Assembly (NCBI RefSeq): GCF_001941845.1
Contig: NZ_CP018870.1
Coordinates: 3,876,501-3,940,500 of the forward strand
Direction of reading: 5' to 3'
From: Streptomyces sp. TN58
GTDB taxonomy: Bacteria > Actinomycetota > Actinomycetes > Streptomycetales > Streptomycetaceae
Length of the DNA stretch: 64,000 nucleotides
This document shows positions 17,032 to 25,639 of this stretch, piece after piece (position 1 is the first letter of the stretch; the number at the start of each line of letters is the position of its first letter). Below the pieces are notes generated by a model. The model saw only the letters and a list, made by a program, of their open reading frames with translations, did not search any database and had not been told where the DNA came from. Made by a program: the position numbers and the translations under genes.

Positions 17032-17069
17032 TCTTGACGCCCCGTCAGGTCGGAACGGGAGGACAGGCA

Positions 17070-18212
17070 GTGGACTTCACCTTCACCGAGGAACAGCGGG
17101 CCGCCGTCGAGGCGGCCAAGGCCGTGTTCGCGGATGTCGTACCCGACGGCGTGCCCAGCCCCGCTCTCACCCCGGGTGCCGTCGCCGAGGACTTCGACCG
17201 CCCCCTGTGGGCCAAGCTCGCCGCGTCCGACCTCCTCGGCCTCGTCCTCGCCGAGGAGTACGGCGGCGCGGGCCTGGACACCATCGCCCTGTGCCTCGTC
17301 CTGCGCGAGGCCGGCCGGGTGCTGGCCCGTGTCCCGCTGCTGGAACACTGCGCGACCGCCATGGCCGTACAGGCGTACGGCAGCCCCGAACTGGCCGCCG
17401 CCCTGCTGCCCGGCGCCGGGCACGGCACGCTCGTCCTGACCGCCGCCGCGCACGGCCGCTCCGGCCACGACCCGGCCGAACTCGCCGTCACCGCACGCCT
17501 CGACGGCGAGGCGTGGATCCTGGAGGGCACCCAGACCGCCGTCCCCTGGGCACACACCGCCGACTGGATCGCCGTACCCGCCCACACCGGCGAGGGCGAC
17601 GCCGTCCTCGCGCTGGTCCCGCGCACCGCCGCGGGCCTCGCCCTCGCCGAGCAGGTCTCCACCACCGGGGAGCGCCTCGCCGAACTCGCCCTGGACGGCG
17701 TACGGGTGGAGCGGACCCACCTGATCGACACCCGGGCAGCCTGGGAACGGCTCCACCAGGTGCTCACCACCGGCACCTGCGCCCTGGCCCTCGGGCTGGG
17801 CGAGGCCGTCCTCGGCATGACGAGCGGGTACACAGGCAAGCGCGAGCAGTTCGGCTTCCCGGTGGCCACCTTCCAGGCGGTCGCCGTCCAGACCGCCGAC
17901 CGCTACATCGACCTGCGCGCCATGGAGGTCACGCTCTGGCAGGCCGCCTGGCGGCTCGACGCCGCGACGGGCGGCGCCGGCGGTCCGCTGCCGGTCGCCG
18001 GTGACGTGGCGGTCGCCAAGATCTGGGCCTCGGAGGGCGTACGCAGGGTCGTACAGACCGCCCAGCACCTGCACGGCGGCTTCGGCGCCGACACGGACTA
18101 CCCGCTGCACCGCTACCACGCCTGGGCCAAGCAGCTGGAGCTCCAGCTGGGTCCGGCGGCCGCGCACGAGGAGGCCCTGGGCGACCTGCTGGCCGCCCAC
18201 CCCCTCGGCTGA
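17070..18212 (+). CDS. Acyl-CoA dehydrogenase (FadE type)
   Basis: 380 residues from a GTG with GGGAGG 7 bases upstream. It is a full-length acyl-CoA dehydrogenase: N-terminal helical domain, a beta middle domain, and a C-terminal FAD domain with TGKREQFGFPVATFQAVA and HLHGGFGADTDYPLHR. The typical base glutamate position is not obvious in the last third, as in many FadE proteins of actinomycete heterotetramers. The substrate is unknown. It has its own promoter region with a KstR-like repeat, so it is probably separate from the paa operon. Confidence 0.85.
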   Translation: MDFTFTEEQRAAVEAAKAVFADVVPDGVPSPALTPGAVAEDFDRPLWAKLAASDLLGLVLAEEYGGAGLDTIALCLVLREAGRVLARVPLLEHCATAMAVQAYGSPELAAALLPGAGHGTLVLTAAAHGRSGHDPAELAVTARLDGEAWILEGTQTAVPWAHTADWIAVPAHTGEGDAVLALVPRTAAGLALAEQVSTTGERLAELALDGVRVERTHLIDTRAAWERLHQVLTTGTCALALGLGEAVLGMTSGYTGKREQFGFPVATFQAVAVQTADRYIDLRAMEVTLWQAAWRLDAATGGAGGPLPVAGDVAVAKIWASEGVRRVVQTAQHLHGGFGADTDYPLHRYHAWAKQLELQLGPAAAHEEALGDLLAAHPLG

Positions 18213-18234
18213 GCCCGCAGGCTCGGCGCAGGGC

Positions 18235-18579
18235 TCAGAGGACGAAGGCCGGGCTTCCGTTGTCCGTCACCATCGGCCGGCCGGCACCGTCCCAGGCCTG
18301 CATCCCGCCGTCGACGTTCACGGCGTCGATGTCCTGGCGCACCAGGTACTGGGTGACCTGCGCGGAACGCCCGCCGACCCGGCACATCACGTACACGCGG
18401 CGGCCGTCCTCGACGGCCTCCGTCAGCTCGCCGAAGCGGGCCACGAAGTCGCTCATCGGGATGTGCAGAGCGCCCTCGACGTGCCCGGCCGCCCATTCGT
18501 CGTCCTCACGGACGTCGAGGACGAAGCCTTCGGAGGGCACCGCGGCGGCGTCCACCGAAGGAAGCGGTCCGAAGTTCAT
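18235..18579 (-). CDS. Single-domain rhodanese-like protein
   Basis: 114 residues. The rhodanese active loop CRVGGRS begins at Cys66, preceded by the LDVREDDEWAAGHVEGA strand typical of GlpE/PspE-type domains (shortened here as LDVREDDEW). It would accept or donate sulfane sulphur in the cytoplasm. The gene is convergent with the acyl-CoA dehydrogenase and shows no operon partner. Confidence 0.88.
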   Translation of the reverse strand: MNFGPLPSVDAAAVPSEGFVLDVREDDEWAAGHVEGALHIPMSDFVARFGELTEAVEDGRRVYVMCRVGGRSAQVTQYLVRQDIDAVNVDGGMQAWDGAGRPMVTDNGSPAFVL

Positions 18580-18662
18580 AACTGTCGCCTTCTCTCTTCA
18601 CAGGTCTGCGGCCAACCTATCCGACCCGCGGCCCCGGCCACGTCCGTGCGCAGGCCCCGCCC

Positions 18663-19514
18663 TCACTCGGCGGCGAGCTCGGCCGCCAGCTGCGCCTCGC
18701 GCTCGGAGACCTGCGCCAGCAGCTGCTCCGCGATCTCCTCCAGCAGCCGGTCCGGGTCGTCGGGAGCCATCCGCAGCATCGACCCGATCGCGCTCTCCTC
18801 CAGCTCCTTCGCCACGAGCGCCAGCAGCTCCTTGCGGCGCGCCAGCCACTCCAGCCGGGCGTACAGCTCGTCGCTCTCGCCGGGCGCGGAGGCCTCGGGC
18901 GCCGGCCCGGCCGCCCACTCCTCGGCCAACTCTCGCAGCAGCCCCTCGTCACCCCGCCCGTACGCGGCGTTGACCCGGGCGATGAACGCGTCGCGGCGCT
19001 CCCGCTCGCCCTCCTCCTGGGCCAGGTCGGGGTGGGCCTGGCGGACCAGCTCGCGGTAGAGGCGGCGGACCTCCTCCGAGGGCCTGACCCGCTCCGGCGG
19101 CCGCACGGGCCGGTCGGTGAGCATCGCCGCGGCGTCGTCGGAGATGCCGTCCGAGTCCAGCCAGTCGTGGAACAGCTCGTCCACGCCGGGCATCGGCATG
19201 ACCAGCGAGCGCGCGTCCTGGGCCCGCCGCAGGTCCTCGGCATCACCGGTGCGCGCCGCCTTCGCCTCGGCGATCAGCGCGTCCAGCTCGTCCAGCCGCG
19301 TGTACATGGGGCCGAGCTTCTGGTGGTGCAGGCGGGAGAAGTTCTCCACCTCCACACGGAAGGTCTCCACCGCGATCTCGAACTCGATCAGCGCCTGCTC
19401 GGCGGCTCGTACGGCCCGCTCCAGGCGCGCCTCGGGGCGCTCCTCGCCGGCGGCGGAGGAGTCGCCGGGCGCACCGGGGACTGTCTGCTCAGGGTGCTCG
19501 GTCTGCTCGCTCAC
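18663..19514 (-). CDS. J-domain protein with long coiled coil
   Basis: 283 residues from GTG (SEQTEHPEQ). The N-terminal 25 residues are disordered, followed by a helical, probably coiled-coil segment (residues 30-95). A DnaJ-like domain has the signature RQAHPDLA near residue 165, then come more acidic helices. There is no G/F-rich or zinc-finger region, so it is a specialised co-chaperone rather than DnaJ. A longer start at 19580 would read through a perfect parS site and is unlikely. Its target is unknown. Confidence 0.6.
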   Translation of the reverse strand: MSEQTEHPEQTVPGAPGDSSAAGEERPEARLERAVRAAEQALIEFEIAVETFRVEVENFSRLHHQKLGPMYTRLDELDALIAEAKAARTGDAEDLRRAQDARSLVMPMPGVDELFHDWLDSDGISDDAAAMLTDRPVRPPERVRPSEEVRRLYRELVRQAHPDLAQEEGERERRDAFIARVNAAYGRGDEGLLRELAEEWAAGPAPEASAPGESDELYARLEWLARRKELLALVAKELEESAIGSMLRMAPDDPDRLLEEIAEQLLAQVSEREAQLAAELAAE

Positions 19515-19547
19515 CCGGCCAGGGTACGGGCCCGCCCGCGCGGGCGA

Positions 19548-19563
19548 TGTTTCACGTGAAACA
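19548..19563. other. parS centromere site (ParB binding)
   Basis: TGTTTCACGTGAAACA is a perfect 16-bp palindrome and an exact match to the bacterial/Streptomyces parS consensus. It lies between the J-domain and DUF2252 genes, about 40 kb left of gyrA. Such sites cluster around oriC in Streptomyces. No second exact copy was noticed in the window. Confidence 0.93.
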
Positions 19564-19614
19564 CCGCTCACGCAAAACACCGCCCGTCGCGCGGCGGCCG
19601 CGCGACCGCGCGTC

Positions 19615-21030
19615 CTACACCCCGGTCTCGGCGGCGATCCGGCCGGACCGCACCGCGGCCACGAGGTCGGCGTGGTCGGCCTCGGTGCGGTCCGCGTAGG
19701 CCACCGCGAAGGCCGCCATCGCCTCCTCCAGCTCCTCGTTCTTGCCGCAGTAGCCGGCCAGCAGCCGGGGATCGACGCTGTGCGCGTGCGCCCGGGCCAG
19801 CAGGGCCCCGGTCATGCGCCCGTAGTCGTCGATCTGGTCGGGAGCCAGCGCCCCCGGGTCCACGCTGCCCTTGCGGTTGCGGAACTGGCGGACCTGGTAC
19901 GGGCGCCCCTCCACCGTGGTCCAGCCCAGCATGATGTCGGAGACCACCTGCATCCGCTTCTGCCCGGCCACCACCCGGCGGCCCTCGTGCTCCTCCGGCT
20001 CGGAGGTGAAGCCCACCCCCGGCAGGTGCGGCAGCAGCACCGACGGCCGGGCCTCCTTCACCTGGAGCACCAGCGGTTCGCCCCGGTGGTCGAGCAGCAG
20101 GACCACGTACGAGCGGGTGCCGACACTCCCGGTGCCCACCACGCGGAAGGCCACGTCGTGGATCGCGTACCGGGCCAGCAGCGGCAGCCGGTCGCCCTGC
20201 AGGGTCTGCAGGTACGGCCCGAGCGAGGCCGCCACGGCCGCCGCCTCGGCGTCCGTGACGCGCCGCAGTACGGGCAGCGCGTCGACGAAGCGGCGGCCGC
20301 CGTCCGGTCCGACCTCGGTCGACCTGGTGGCGAACCGGGCCGAGGTGTTGTTGCGGGCCTTCTCCGAGACCCGCTCCAGGGTGCCCAGCAGATCGTGGGC
20401 GTCGGCGTGCGAGACCAGTTCCTCGTCGGCGATGGCGTTCCACGCGTCGAGCGCGGGAAGCCTGGCCAGCAGCCGCATGGTCCGCCGGTAGGCGCCCACG
20501 GCGTCGAAAGCGGCCGCCCGGCAGGTGACCTCGTCCGCGCCGACCACCCGGCCGGCCAGGACCAGTGAGGCGGCCAGCCGCTTCACGTCCCACTCCCACG
20601 GACCGAACACGGTCTCGTCGAAGTCGTTCAGGTCGATGACGAGCCGGCCCCGCGCATCCCCGTAGAGGCCGAAGTTCGCCGCGTGCGCGTCGCCGCAGAT
20701 CTGCGCGCCGACGCCCGTCACCGGTCCGCCGGACAGGTCGTGTGCCATCAGCCCGGCCGCCCCGCGCAGGAACGCGAAGGGGTTGGCGGCCATCCGGCCG
20801 ACCCGTATCGGCGTCAGTTCCGCCACCCGCCCGGCGTTGGACTCCTCCACCGCCCGCACCGCGTCCGGCCGTCCGGCCGGCACCTCGAAGCCGGCGTGCG
20901 CCGCCCTCGGCAGGCGGGCGCGCAGCGCCTTGCCCGCCTCCTTCGGAGAGTCCGCCGCCACGCGCGGCGCGAACCCCGCCACGTCCGGAATCCGCTGTCC
21001 CGCCACCACCGCCATCGGCGCCGCCCCCAC
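19615..21030 (-). CDS. DUF2252 family protein (kinase-like fold)
   Basis: 471 residues. Motifs of DUF2252 are clear: MAANPFAFLRGAA, ICGDAHAANFGLYGD and DLNDFDETVFGPWEWDVKRL (quoted here as DLNDFDETVFGPW). The HGD-like GDAHAANFG and the DFD resemble the catalytic loop and metal-binding Asp of aminoglycoside-phosphotransferase-like kinases, so a small-molecule kinase role is possible. No substrate is known to me. It starts from GTG at 21030 or ATG at 21015; neither has a strong ribosome site. It stands alone. Confidence 0.8.
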   Translation of the reverse strand: MGAAPMAVVAGQRIPDVAGFAPRVAADSPKEAGKALRARLPRAAHAGFEVPAGRPDAVRAVEESNAGRVAELTPIRVGRMAANPFAFLRGAAGLMAHDLSGGPVTGVGAQICGDAHAANFGLYGDARGRLVIDLNDFDETVFGPWEWDVKRLAASLVLAGRVVGADEVTCRAAAFDAVGAYRRTMRLLARLPALDAWNAIADEELVSHADAHDLLGTLERVSEKARNNTSARFATRSTEVGPDGGRRFVDALPVLRRVTDAEAAAVAASLGPYLQTLQGDRLPLLARYAIHDVAFRVVGTGSVGTRSYVVLLLDHRGEPLVLQVKEARPSVLLPHLPGVGFTSEPEEHEGRRVVAGQKRMQVVSDIMLGWTTVEGRPYQVRQFRNRKGSVDPGALAPDQIDDYGRMTGALLARAHAHSVDPRLLAGYCGKNEELEEAMAAFAVAYADRTEADHADLVAAVRSGRIAAETGV

Positions 21031-21229
21031 CCGTTCATCTGATCGCTTCGAGAACGCGCTGACCGTACCTAGTGCTGCGACCGTAAGGGTTCACCGGGTC
21101 GCGGCGCCCGGTACGGCACCTCGCCGCGTTGTCGGACCACGCACGTACGTCCGGTACGAGCCGTGGCCCTCCGCCTTGCGATGCACCGCACCGGACGCGG
21201 CGCCCCGGCCAGCCTTCCCGGCCACAGCA

Positions 21230-21889
21230 CTACAGTCCGGCGTCCCTGGCCAGCAGTGCCGCCTGGACCCGGTTCTCGCAGCCCAGCTTCGCCAGGATCC
21301 GGCTCACGTACGTCTTCACGGTGGCCTCGCTCATGTGCAGGCGCCGGCCCGCGTCCGCGTTGGACAGTCCCTCGCCGAGCAGCGCCAGGACCCCCCGCTC
21401 CCGCTCGCTCAACTCGGCGACCTGGCGGCGGGCCTCCTCACCGCGCGCGGCCGCCCTCCCGGACGCCAGCTGGTCCACCACGTGCCGGGTGGCCCCCGGC
21501 GAGAGGTAGGCGTCCCCCGCCGCGGCGGCGCGGACCGCCCCGATCAGCTCGCCCGGCGCCGAGTCCTTGAGCAGGAACCCCGCCCCGCCCTGGCCCAGCG
21601 CCCGCAGCACGTTCTCCTTCTCGCCGAAGGTTGTCAGGATCAGCGCCCGCACCTCCGGCGCGGCCCGACGCAGCTCGCCCAGCGCGCTCAGGCCGTCCAG
21701 CACCGGCATCTGGATGTCGAGCAGCATCACCGCGGGGGTGTGGGCGAGGGCCAGATCCACCGCTTCCCGGCCGTTCGCCGCCTCCGCGACGACCTCGATG
21801 TCCGGCGCCGAGGTCAGGATCATCCTGATCCCGGCCCGGATCAGCGGCTCGTCGTCTGCGATCACCACTCTGATCACTTCGGCTGTCAC
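21230..21889 (-). CDS. NarL/LuxR-family response regulator
   Basis: 219 residues from GTG with GGAG 7 bases upstream, 8 bases after the kinase stop. The receiver domain has the acidic pocket ADDE, phosphoacceptor Asp58 in LLDIQMP, and conserved Lys in GAGFLLKDSAP. A LuxR-type helix-turn-helix (ELSERERGVLALLGEGLSN, quoted as SERERGVLALLGEG) occupies residues ~150-215. It is partnered with the histidine kinase immediately upstream. Target genes are unknown. Confidence 0.92.
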   Translation of the reverse strand: MTAEVIRVVIADDEPLIRAGIRMILTSAPDIEVVAEAANGREAVDLALAHTPAVMLLDIQMPVLDGLSALGELRRAAPEVRALILTTFGEKENVLRALGQGGAGFLLKDSAPGELIGAVRAAAAGDAYLSPGATRHVVDQLASGRAAARGEEARRQVAELSERERGVLALLGEGLSNADAGRRLHMSEATVKTYVSRILAKLGCENRVQAALLARDAGL

Positions 21890-21897
21890 CCGTGCTC

Positions 21898-23586
21898 CTA
21901 CTGCTTGACCTCGTACGCCTGCTTGTCCACGAGCTTGCCGTCCTGGAAGCAGAACCGGAACACCAGGTCCGTGGTCAGTGAGTCGGTGGGCTGGTCGTCG
22001 GCCAGCAGCGCCAGGCACTCCGAACCCTGCGGCCGGGGCGGCCCCTTCCGGTCGGCTCCCGCGGTCAGGAAGCTCTCGCCGCTCGGCAGCCGGTCCCGGA
22101 CCGCCTGCTCGGCCTCGCCGACCTGCACGGCGTCGTACTCGTCCCGGCTGATCATCGCGTCGCCCACGGAGTCCAGCAGCAGCAGCACCGCGGCGATCAC
22201 GACGATCACCAGCACCACCACCGCCGCGAAGGCGATTCCGCAGCCCACGGCGATGCCTCCGCTGCGGCTGGGCACCCGTACGGCCAGCTCCCGGTCGACC
22301 GCCGCCCAGTCCATCGGCTGCTGCTCGCCGCGCCGCCCCCGCGTGAGCTTCTGGGCCTGCGCCTGCTGCCCGAAGTCGTCCGCCACGTCCTGGGCGCCGG
22401 CCGGCTCCGCGCCGTACGGCAGCACGCCCGCCACCCGGAACCCGCCGCCCGCGGCGGGACCCGCGTGCACCATGCCGCCGACCAGCCGGGCCCGCTCCCG
22501 CAGCCCCGTCAGACCCTGCCCGCCCGACACCACACCCTCGCCCGGACCGGCCGAGGGCCCGTTCGCTATCTCCACCACCAGCGAGTCGTCCTCGTAGCGC
22601 AGCTCGACGGTGATCGCCGCCCCCGGAGCGTGCTTGTAGGCGTTCGTCAGGGCCTCCTGCACGATCCTGTACGCGGCGTGGTCGCACGCCGCGACCAGCG
22701 GCCTCGGCCGCCCGGAGGTGGTCATCCGCACCTCGGTCCCGGCTCCCCGGGCCGCCTCCACCACCCCCGCGATCCCGGCCACGCCGCGCGCCGCGGGCTG
22801 GGCCTCCTCCACCGGGGGCGGCGCCTCCACGCCGTCGCGCAGGATGCCGACGACCTCGCGCAGTTCGTGCATCGCGGACACCGAGGCCTGGCGCAGCACG
22901 CCGACGGCCTCCTTCTGACGGTCGGTGAGCACGGGATCCACCTCCAGCGCACCCGTGTGCACGGAGATCAACGCCAGCTGGTGGCCGAGGCTGTCGTGCA
23001 TGTCCTGGGCTATGCGCTGCCGCTCGCGCAGCCGCGCCTGCCCGGCGACCATGGCCCGCTCGCGCAGCAGCTGGCCGTTGCGCTCGTGCAGCGCGGCCAG
23101 CAGCGTGCGGCGCTGCGACCAGTACCGGCTGGCCAGACCCGGCATCACGGTGACCGCGAGGAACATCAGGGTGGAGAACACGATCACCAGGAGCGGTCGC
23201 ATCTGCGACCACTGCGCCACCACGCTCAGGCCGATCGACGCGACGAAGGCCAGCGTGAAGGCACCGAGCGCCCGGCCCACGCCGACGATCCGCCGCCCGG
23301 ACGACCAGCCCAGCAGCGGCAGGACGAAGAACAGCCCCGGGAGGACGGCGCTCAGCGCCGAGCCCGACACGAGCGCCGCCGCCGGCAGCCGCCTGCGCAG
23401 CAGGGTCAGCGCCACCACGACCACGGCGCCCAGCAGCATCCGCCGCCCGGACCCACCGTCGAGTTCCTCCACCCCCAGTCCGAGGATGGCCAGCACACCG
23501 GCGAGAGCGAGGTCCCCCGCCAGCATCCGCCGCGTCCACGGGTCGGGCCCCCTGAGCCAGTCCCAGCCCGCACGTGTCTTCGCCAT
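21898..23586 (-). CDS. HisKA_3 sensor kinase with an extra C-terminal extracytoplasmic domain
   Basis: 562 residues from ATG (MAKTRAG); two in-frame GTGs lie just upstream. Membrane helices fill residues ~20-150. The dimerisation/phosphoacceptor helix has His197 in QDMHDSLGH. An HATPase_c domain spans ~295-395 with N315 in EALTNAYKHA and GQGLTGLRERA. Unusually, a basic/Gln-rich linker and a second strong membrane helix (~444-472) follow, ending in a ~90-residue domain with two cysteines (524, 546) that must be outside if the ATPase is inside. Standard NarL-type kinases stop after the ATPase. It forms an operon with its response regulator. Confidence 0.88.
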   Translation of the reverse strand: MAKTRAGWDWLRGPDPWTRRMLAGDLALAGVLAILGLGVEELDGGSGRRMLLGAVVVVALTLLRRRLPAAALVSGSALSAVLPGLFFVLPLLGWSSGRRIVGVGRALGAFTLAFVASIGLSVVAQWSQMRPLLVIVFSTLMFLAVTVMPGLASRYWSQRRTLLAALHERNGQLLRERAMVAGQARLRERQRIAQDMHDSLGHQLALISVHTGALEVDPVLTDRQKEAVGVLRQASVSAMHELREVVGILRDGVEAPPPVEEAQPAARGVAGIAGVVEAARGAGTEVRMTTSGRPRPLVAACDHAAYRIVQEALTNAYKHAPGAAITVELRYEDDSLVVEIANGPSAGPGEGVVSGGQGLTGLRERARLVGGMVHAGPAAGGGFRVAGVLPYGAEPAGAQDVADDFGQQAQAQKLTRGRRGEQQPMDWAAVDRELAVRVPSRSGGIAVGCGIAFAAVVVLVIVVIAAVLLLLDSVGDAMISRDEYDAVQVGEAEQAVRDRLPSGESFLTAGADRKGPPRPQGSECLALLADDQPTDSLTTDLVFRFCFQDGKLVDKQAYEVKQ

Positions 23587-23800
23587 CACATCCACGCGGC
23601 CGACCCTAGACAGCCGCCCCCGTCCCCGGCTGCCCTCTTTCGTCTCGTCCGCCGCGACGAAAGTCGGATCGGGCGGGAGCAGTTGGAGCGGTCCGCGCCT
23701 GCGGCCGCCCCGCCGTGACCGACGCCACACCGCGGGCACCGGTTGACCGGAGACGGCCGTGCGGTGGGTCACGCGCACGCGACCGTCGCGGGGCAATGCG

Positions 23801-23833
23801 AAACGGCCGCCACCGCTTTCGCGGTGACGACCG
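23801..23833 (-). terminator. Intrinsic terminator of tRNA-Leu
   Basis: Read on the minus strand: a 13-bp stem (with two G-U pairs) closed by a GAAA tetraloop, followed by UUU. It lies 12 bases after the tRNA 3' end. Confidence 0.75.
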
Positions 23834-23844
23834 TCTCGTCGATG

Positions 23845-23927
23845 TGGGCGAGGGGGGATTTGAACCCCCACGTCCCGAAGGACACTGGCACCTGAAGCCA
23901 GCGCGTCTGCCGTTCCGCCACTCGCCC
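23845..23927 (-). tRNA. tRNA-Leu (anticodon CAG)
   Basis: 83 nt without CCA. Acceptor arms GGGCGAG/CTCGCCC, discriminator A, a T arm GGGGG-TTCAAAT-CCCCC, a long class II variable arm with a UUCG-type loop, and an anticodon stem-loop CTGGC-TTCAGGT-GCCAG placing CAG at positions 34-36. The long variable arm confirms leucine. Confidence 0.95.
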
Positions 23928-24219
23928 GAGCAGCGTCCCAGTGGTCTTCCCTTTCGGGCCGTTCCCCTGGCGACGTCGAAACATTAGCACGTAGAACGGG
24001 GTGGATTCACATCGCTTTCCCCGGGGGCACACGCCCTGGCACGGACTGCCCCTCCCGCACTCCGCTCCCGGTGCGGGACACTGTTCCCGGAGCGCCCCTA
24101 CGATCGCTTGTGAGGACCAACACTCGTCCCCACAGGAGCGATGGGGAACCACCCGAATCCGCCACGCGTGGATACGATCAGTAAGCAGTACAGGGCGACA
24201 ACGACGGAGGAGGTGCCCC

Positions 24220-25038
24220 ATGGGAGTTCTGAAGCGGTTCGAGCAGCGACTCGAAGGTCTGGTGAACGGCACCTTCGCCAAGGTGTTCAAGTCCGAGGTC
24301 CAGCCGGTGGAGATCGCCGGAGCCCTCCAGCGGGAGTGCGACAACAACGCCACCATCTGGAACCGCGAGCGGACCGTCGTCCCCAACGACTTCATCGTGG
24401 AGCTCAGCGCCGGCGACTACGACCGTCTGAGCCCCTACTCCGGGCAGCTCGGCGACGAGCTCGCGGGCCTCGTCCGCGACTACGCCAAGCAGCAGCGGTA
24501 CAGCTTCATGGGTCCCATCAAGGTCCACCTGGAGAAGGCCGAGGACCTGGACACCGGGCTCTACCGGGTCCGCAGCCGCACCCTGGCCTCCAGCACCTCC
24601 CAGCCGCAGGGGGCCCCGCCGTCCCCGGCGAGCGGCTACGGCTACCCGCCGGTCGCCGCACCGCCCATGCCCGCCGGCCCGCCCCCGGGCGGACCCGGTG
24701 CCCGCCGGCCCGCCCCCGGCGGTCCCGGCGCGGCGGCCCCGGTGGGACCGGGCGGCCCCCGGCGGCACTGGATCGAGATCAACGGCACCCGCCACCAGAT
24801 CTCGCGCCCCACGCTCGTACTCGGCCGAAGCACCGAAGCCGACGTGCGGATCGACGACCCCGGCGTATCGCGCCGGCACTGTGAGATCCGGACCGGAACG
24901 CCCTCGACGATCCAGGATCTCGGGTCCACCAACGGCATCGTGGTGGACGGGCAGCACACCACCCGCGCTACGCTCCGCGACGGCTCGCGGATCGTCGTGG
25001 GCAGCACCACCATCATTTACCGGCAAGCCGAAGGGTGA
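24220..25038 (+). CDS. fhaA: FhaA, FHA-domain protein of the cell-wall kinase operon
   Basis: 272 residues from ATG with GGAGGAGG upstream. The N-terminal ~120 residues are the DUF3662 domain (MGVLKRFEQRLEGLVNGTF and so on, quoted as MGVLKRFEQRLEGLVNG). A Pro/Gly-rich linker follows, then a C-terminal FHA domain with GRSTEADVRI, SRRHCEI and LGSTNGIVVDG, which binds phosphothreonine. In mycobacteria FhaA binds the phosphorylated pseudokinase MviN and restrains peptidoglycan synthesis. It is the first gene of fhaA-fhaB-pstP-SEDS-pbpA-pknB. Confidence 0.95.
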   Translation: MGVLKRFEQRLEGLVNGTFAKVFKSEVQPVEIAGALQRECDNNATIWNRERTVVPNDFIVELSAGDYDRLSPYSGQLGDELAGLVRDYAKQQRYSFMGPIKVHLEKAEDLDTGLYRVRSRTLASSTSQPQGAPPSPASGYGYPPVAAPPMPAGPPPGGPGARRPAPGGPGAAAPVGPGGPRRHWIEINGTRHQISRPTLVLGRSTEADVRIDDPGVSRRHCEIRTGTPSTIQDLGSTNGIVVDGQHTTRATLRDGSRIVVGSTTIIYRQAEG

Positions 25039-25048
25039 AGCGGGGGCA

Positions 25049-25546
25049 ATGTCAGAGCTGACCCTGACGGTCATGCGGTTGGGTTTCCTGGCCGTTCTGT
25101 GGCTGTTCGTCATCGTGGCCGTTCAGGTCATCCGCAGCGATCTCTTCGGTACGAGAGTGACCCAGCGCGGCTCCCGCCGCGGCGGCGCCGGCGGCGCCCC
25201 GCAGCAGGGCGGCCGCCAGGCCGCGCCTCCGCAGCAGCGCCAGCGTCGCGGTGCGCCCACCAAGCTCGTCGTCTCCGAGGGCATCCTCACGGGAACCACC
25301 GTGGCCCTCGCCGGACAGACGATCACCCTGGGCCGCGCCCACGACTCCACGATCGTGCTGGACGACGACTACGCGTCCAGCCGCCATGCCAGGATCTACC
25401 CCGACCGTGACGGCCAGTGGATCGTCGAGGATCTCGGGTCCACCAACGGCACGTATCTCGACCGGACCCGGCTGACCACCCCGACGCCCATTCCGCCGGG
25501 CGCACCGATCCGCATCGGCAAGACCGTCATCGAGCTGCGGAAGTAG
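25049..25546 (+). CDS. fhaB: FhaB, membrane-anchored FHA protein
   Basis: 165 residues. One N-terminal membrane helix (VMRLGFLAVLWLFVIVAVQVI, residues ~8-28; quoted as RLGFLAVLWLFVIVAVQV) is followed by a basic Gly/Gln linker and an FHA domain with GRAHDSTIVL, SSRHARI and GSTNGTYLD. It is a phosphothreonine reader near the cell wall synthesis machinery and probably a PknB-pathway adaptor. It begins 10 bases after fhaA. Confidence 0.95.
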   Translation: MSELTLTVMRLGFLAVLWLFVIVAVQVIRSDLFGTRVTQRGSRRGGAGGAPQQGGRQAAPPQQRQRRGAPTKLVVSEGILTGTTVALAGQTITLGRAHDSTIVLDDDYASSRHARIYPDRDGQWIVEDLGSTNGTYLDRTRLTTPTPIPPGAPIRIGKTVIELRK

Positions 25547-25639
25547 TACGAGAATGAGCGAGCGGAGCGAGCGCGCGGCGGTGATCCGTGCCACCGAGGA
25601 CACGGACACGAGCGCGCTCCCGACCGGAGGGTGGGCAGT

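Noticed and set aside
25551..25580. GAGCGAGCGGAGCGAGC between fhaB and pstP as a regulatory site.
   Set aside because: It is a low-complexity repeat frequent in Streptomyces intergenic DNA and not palindromic enough to be an operator.
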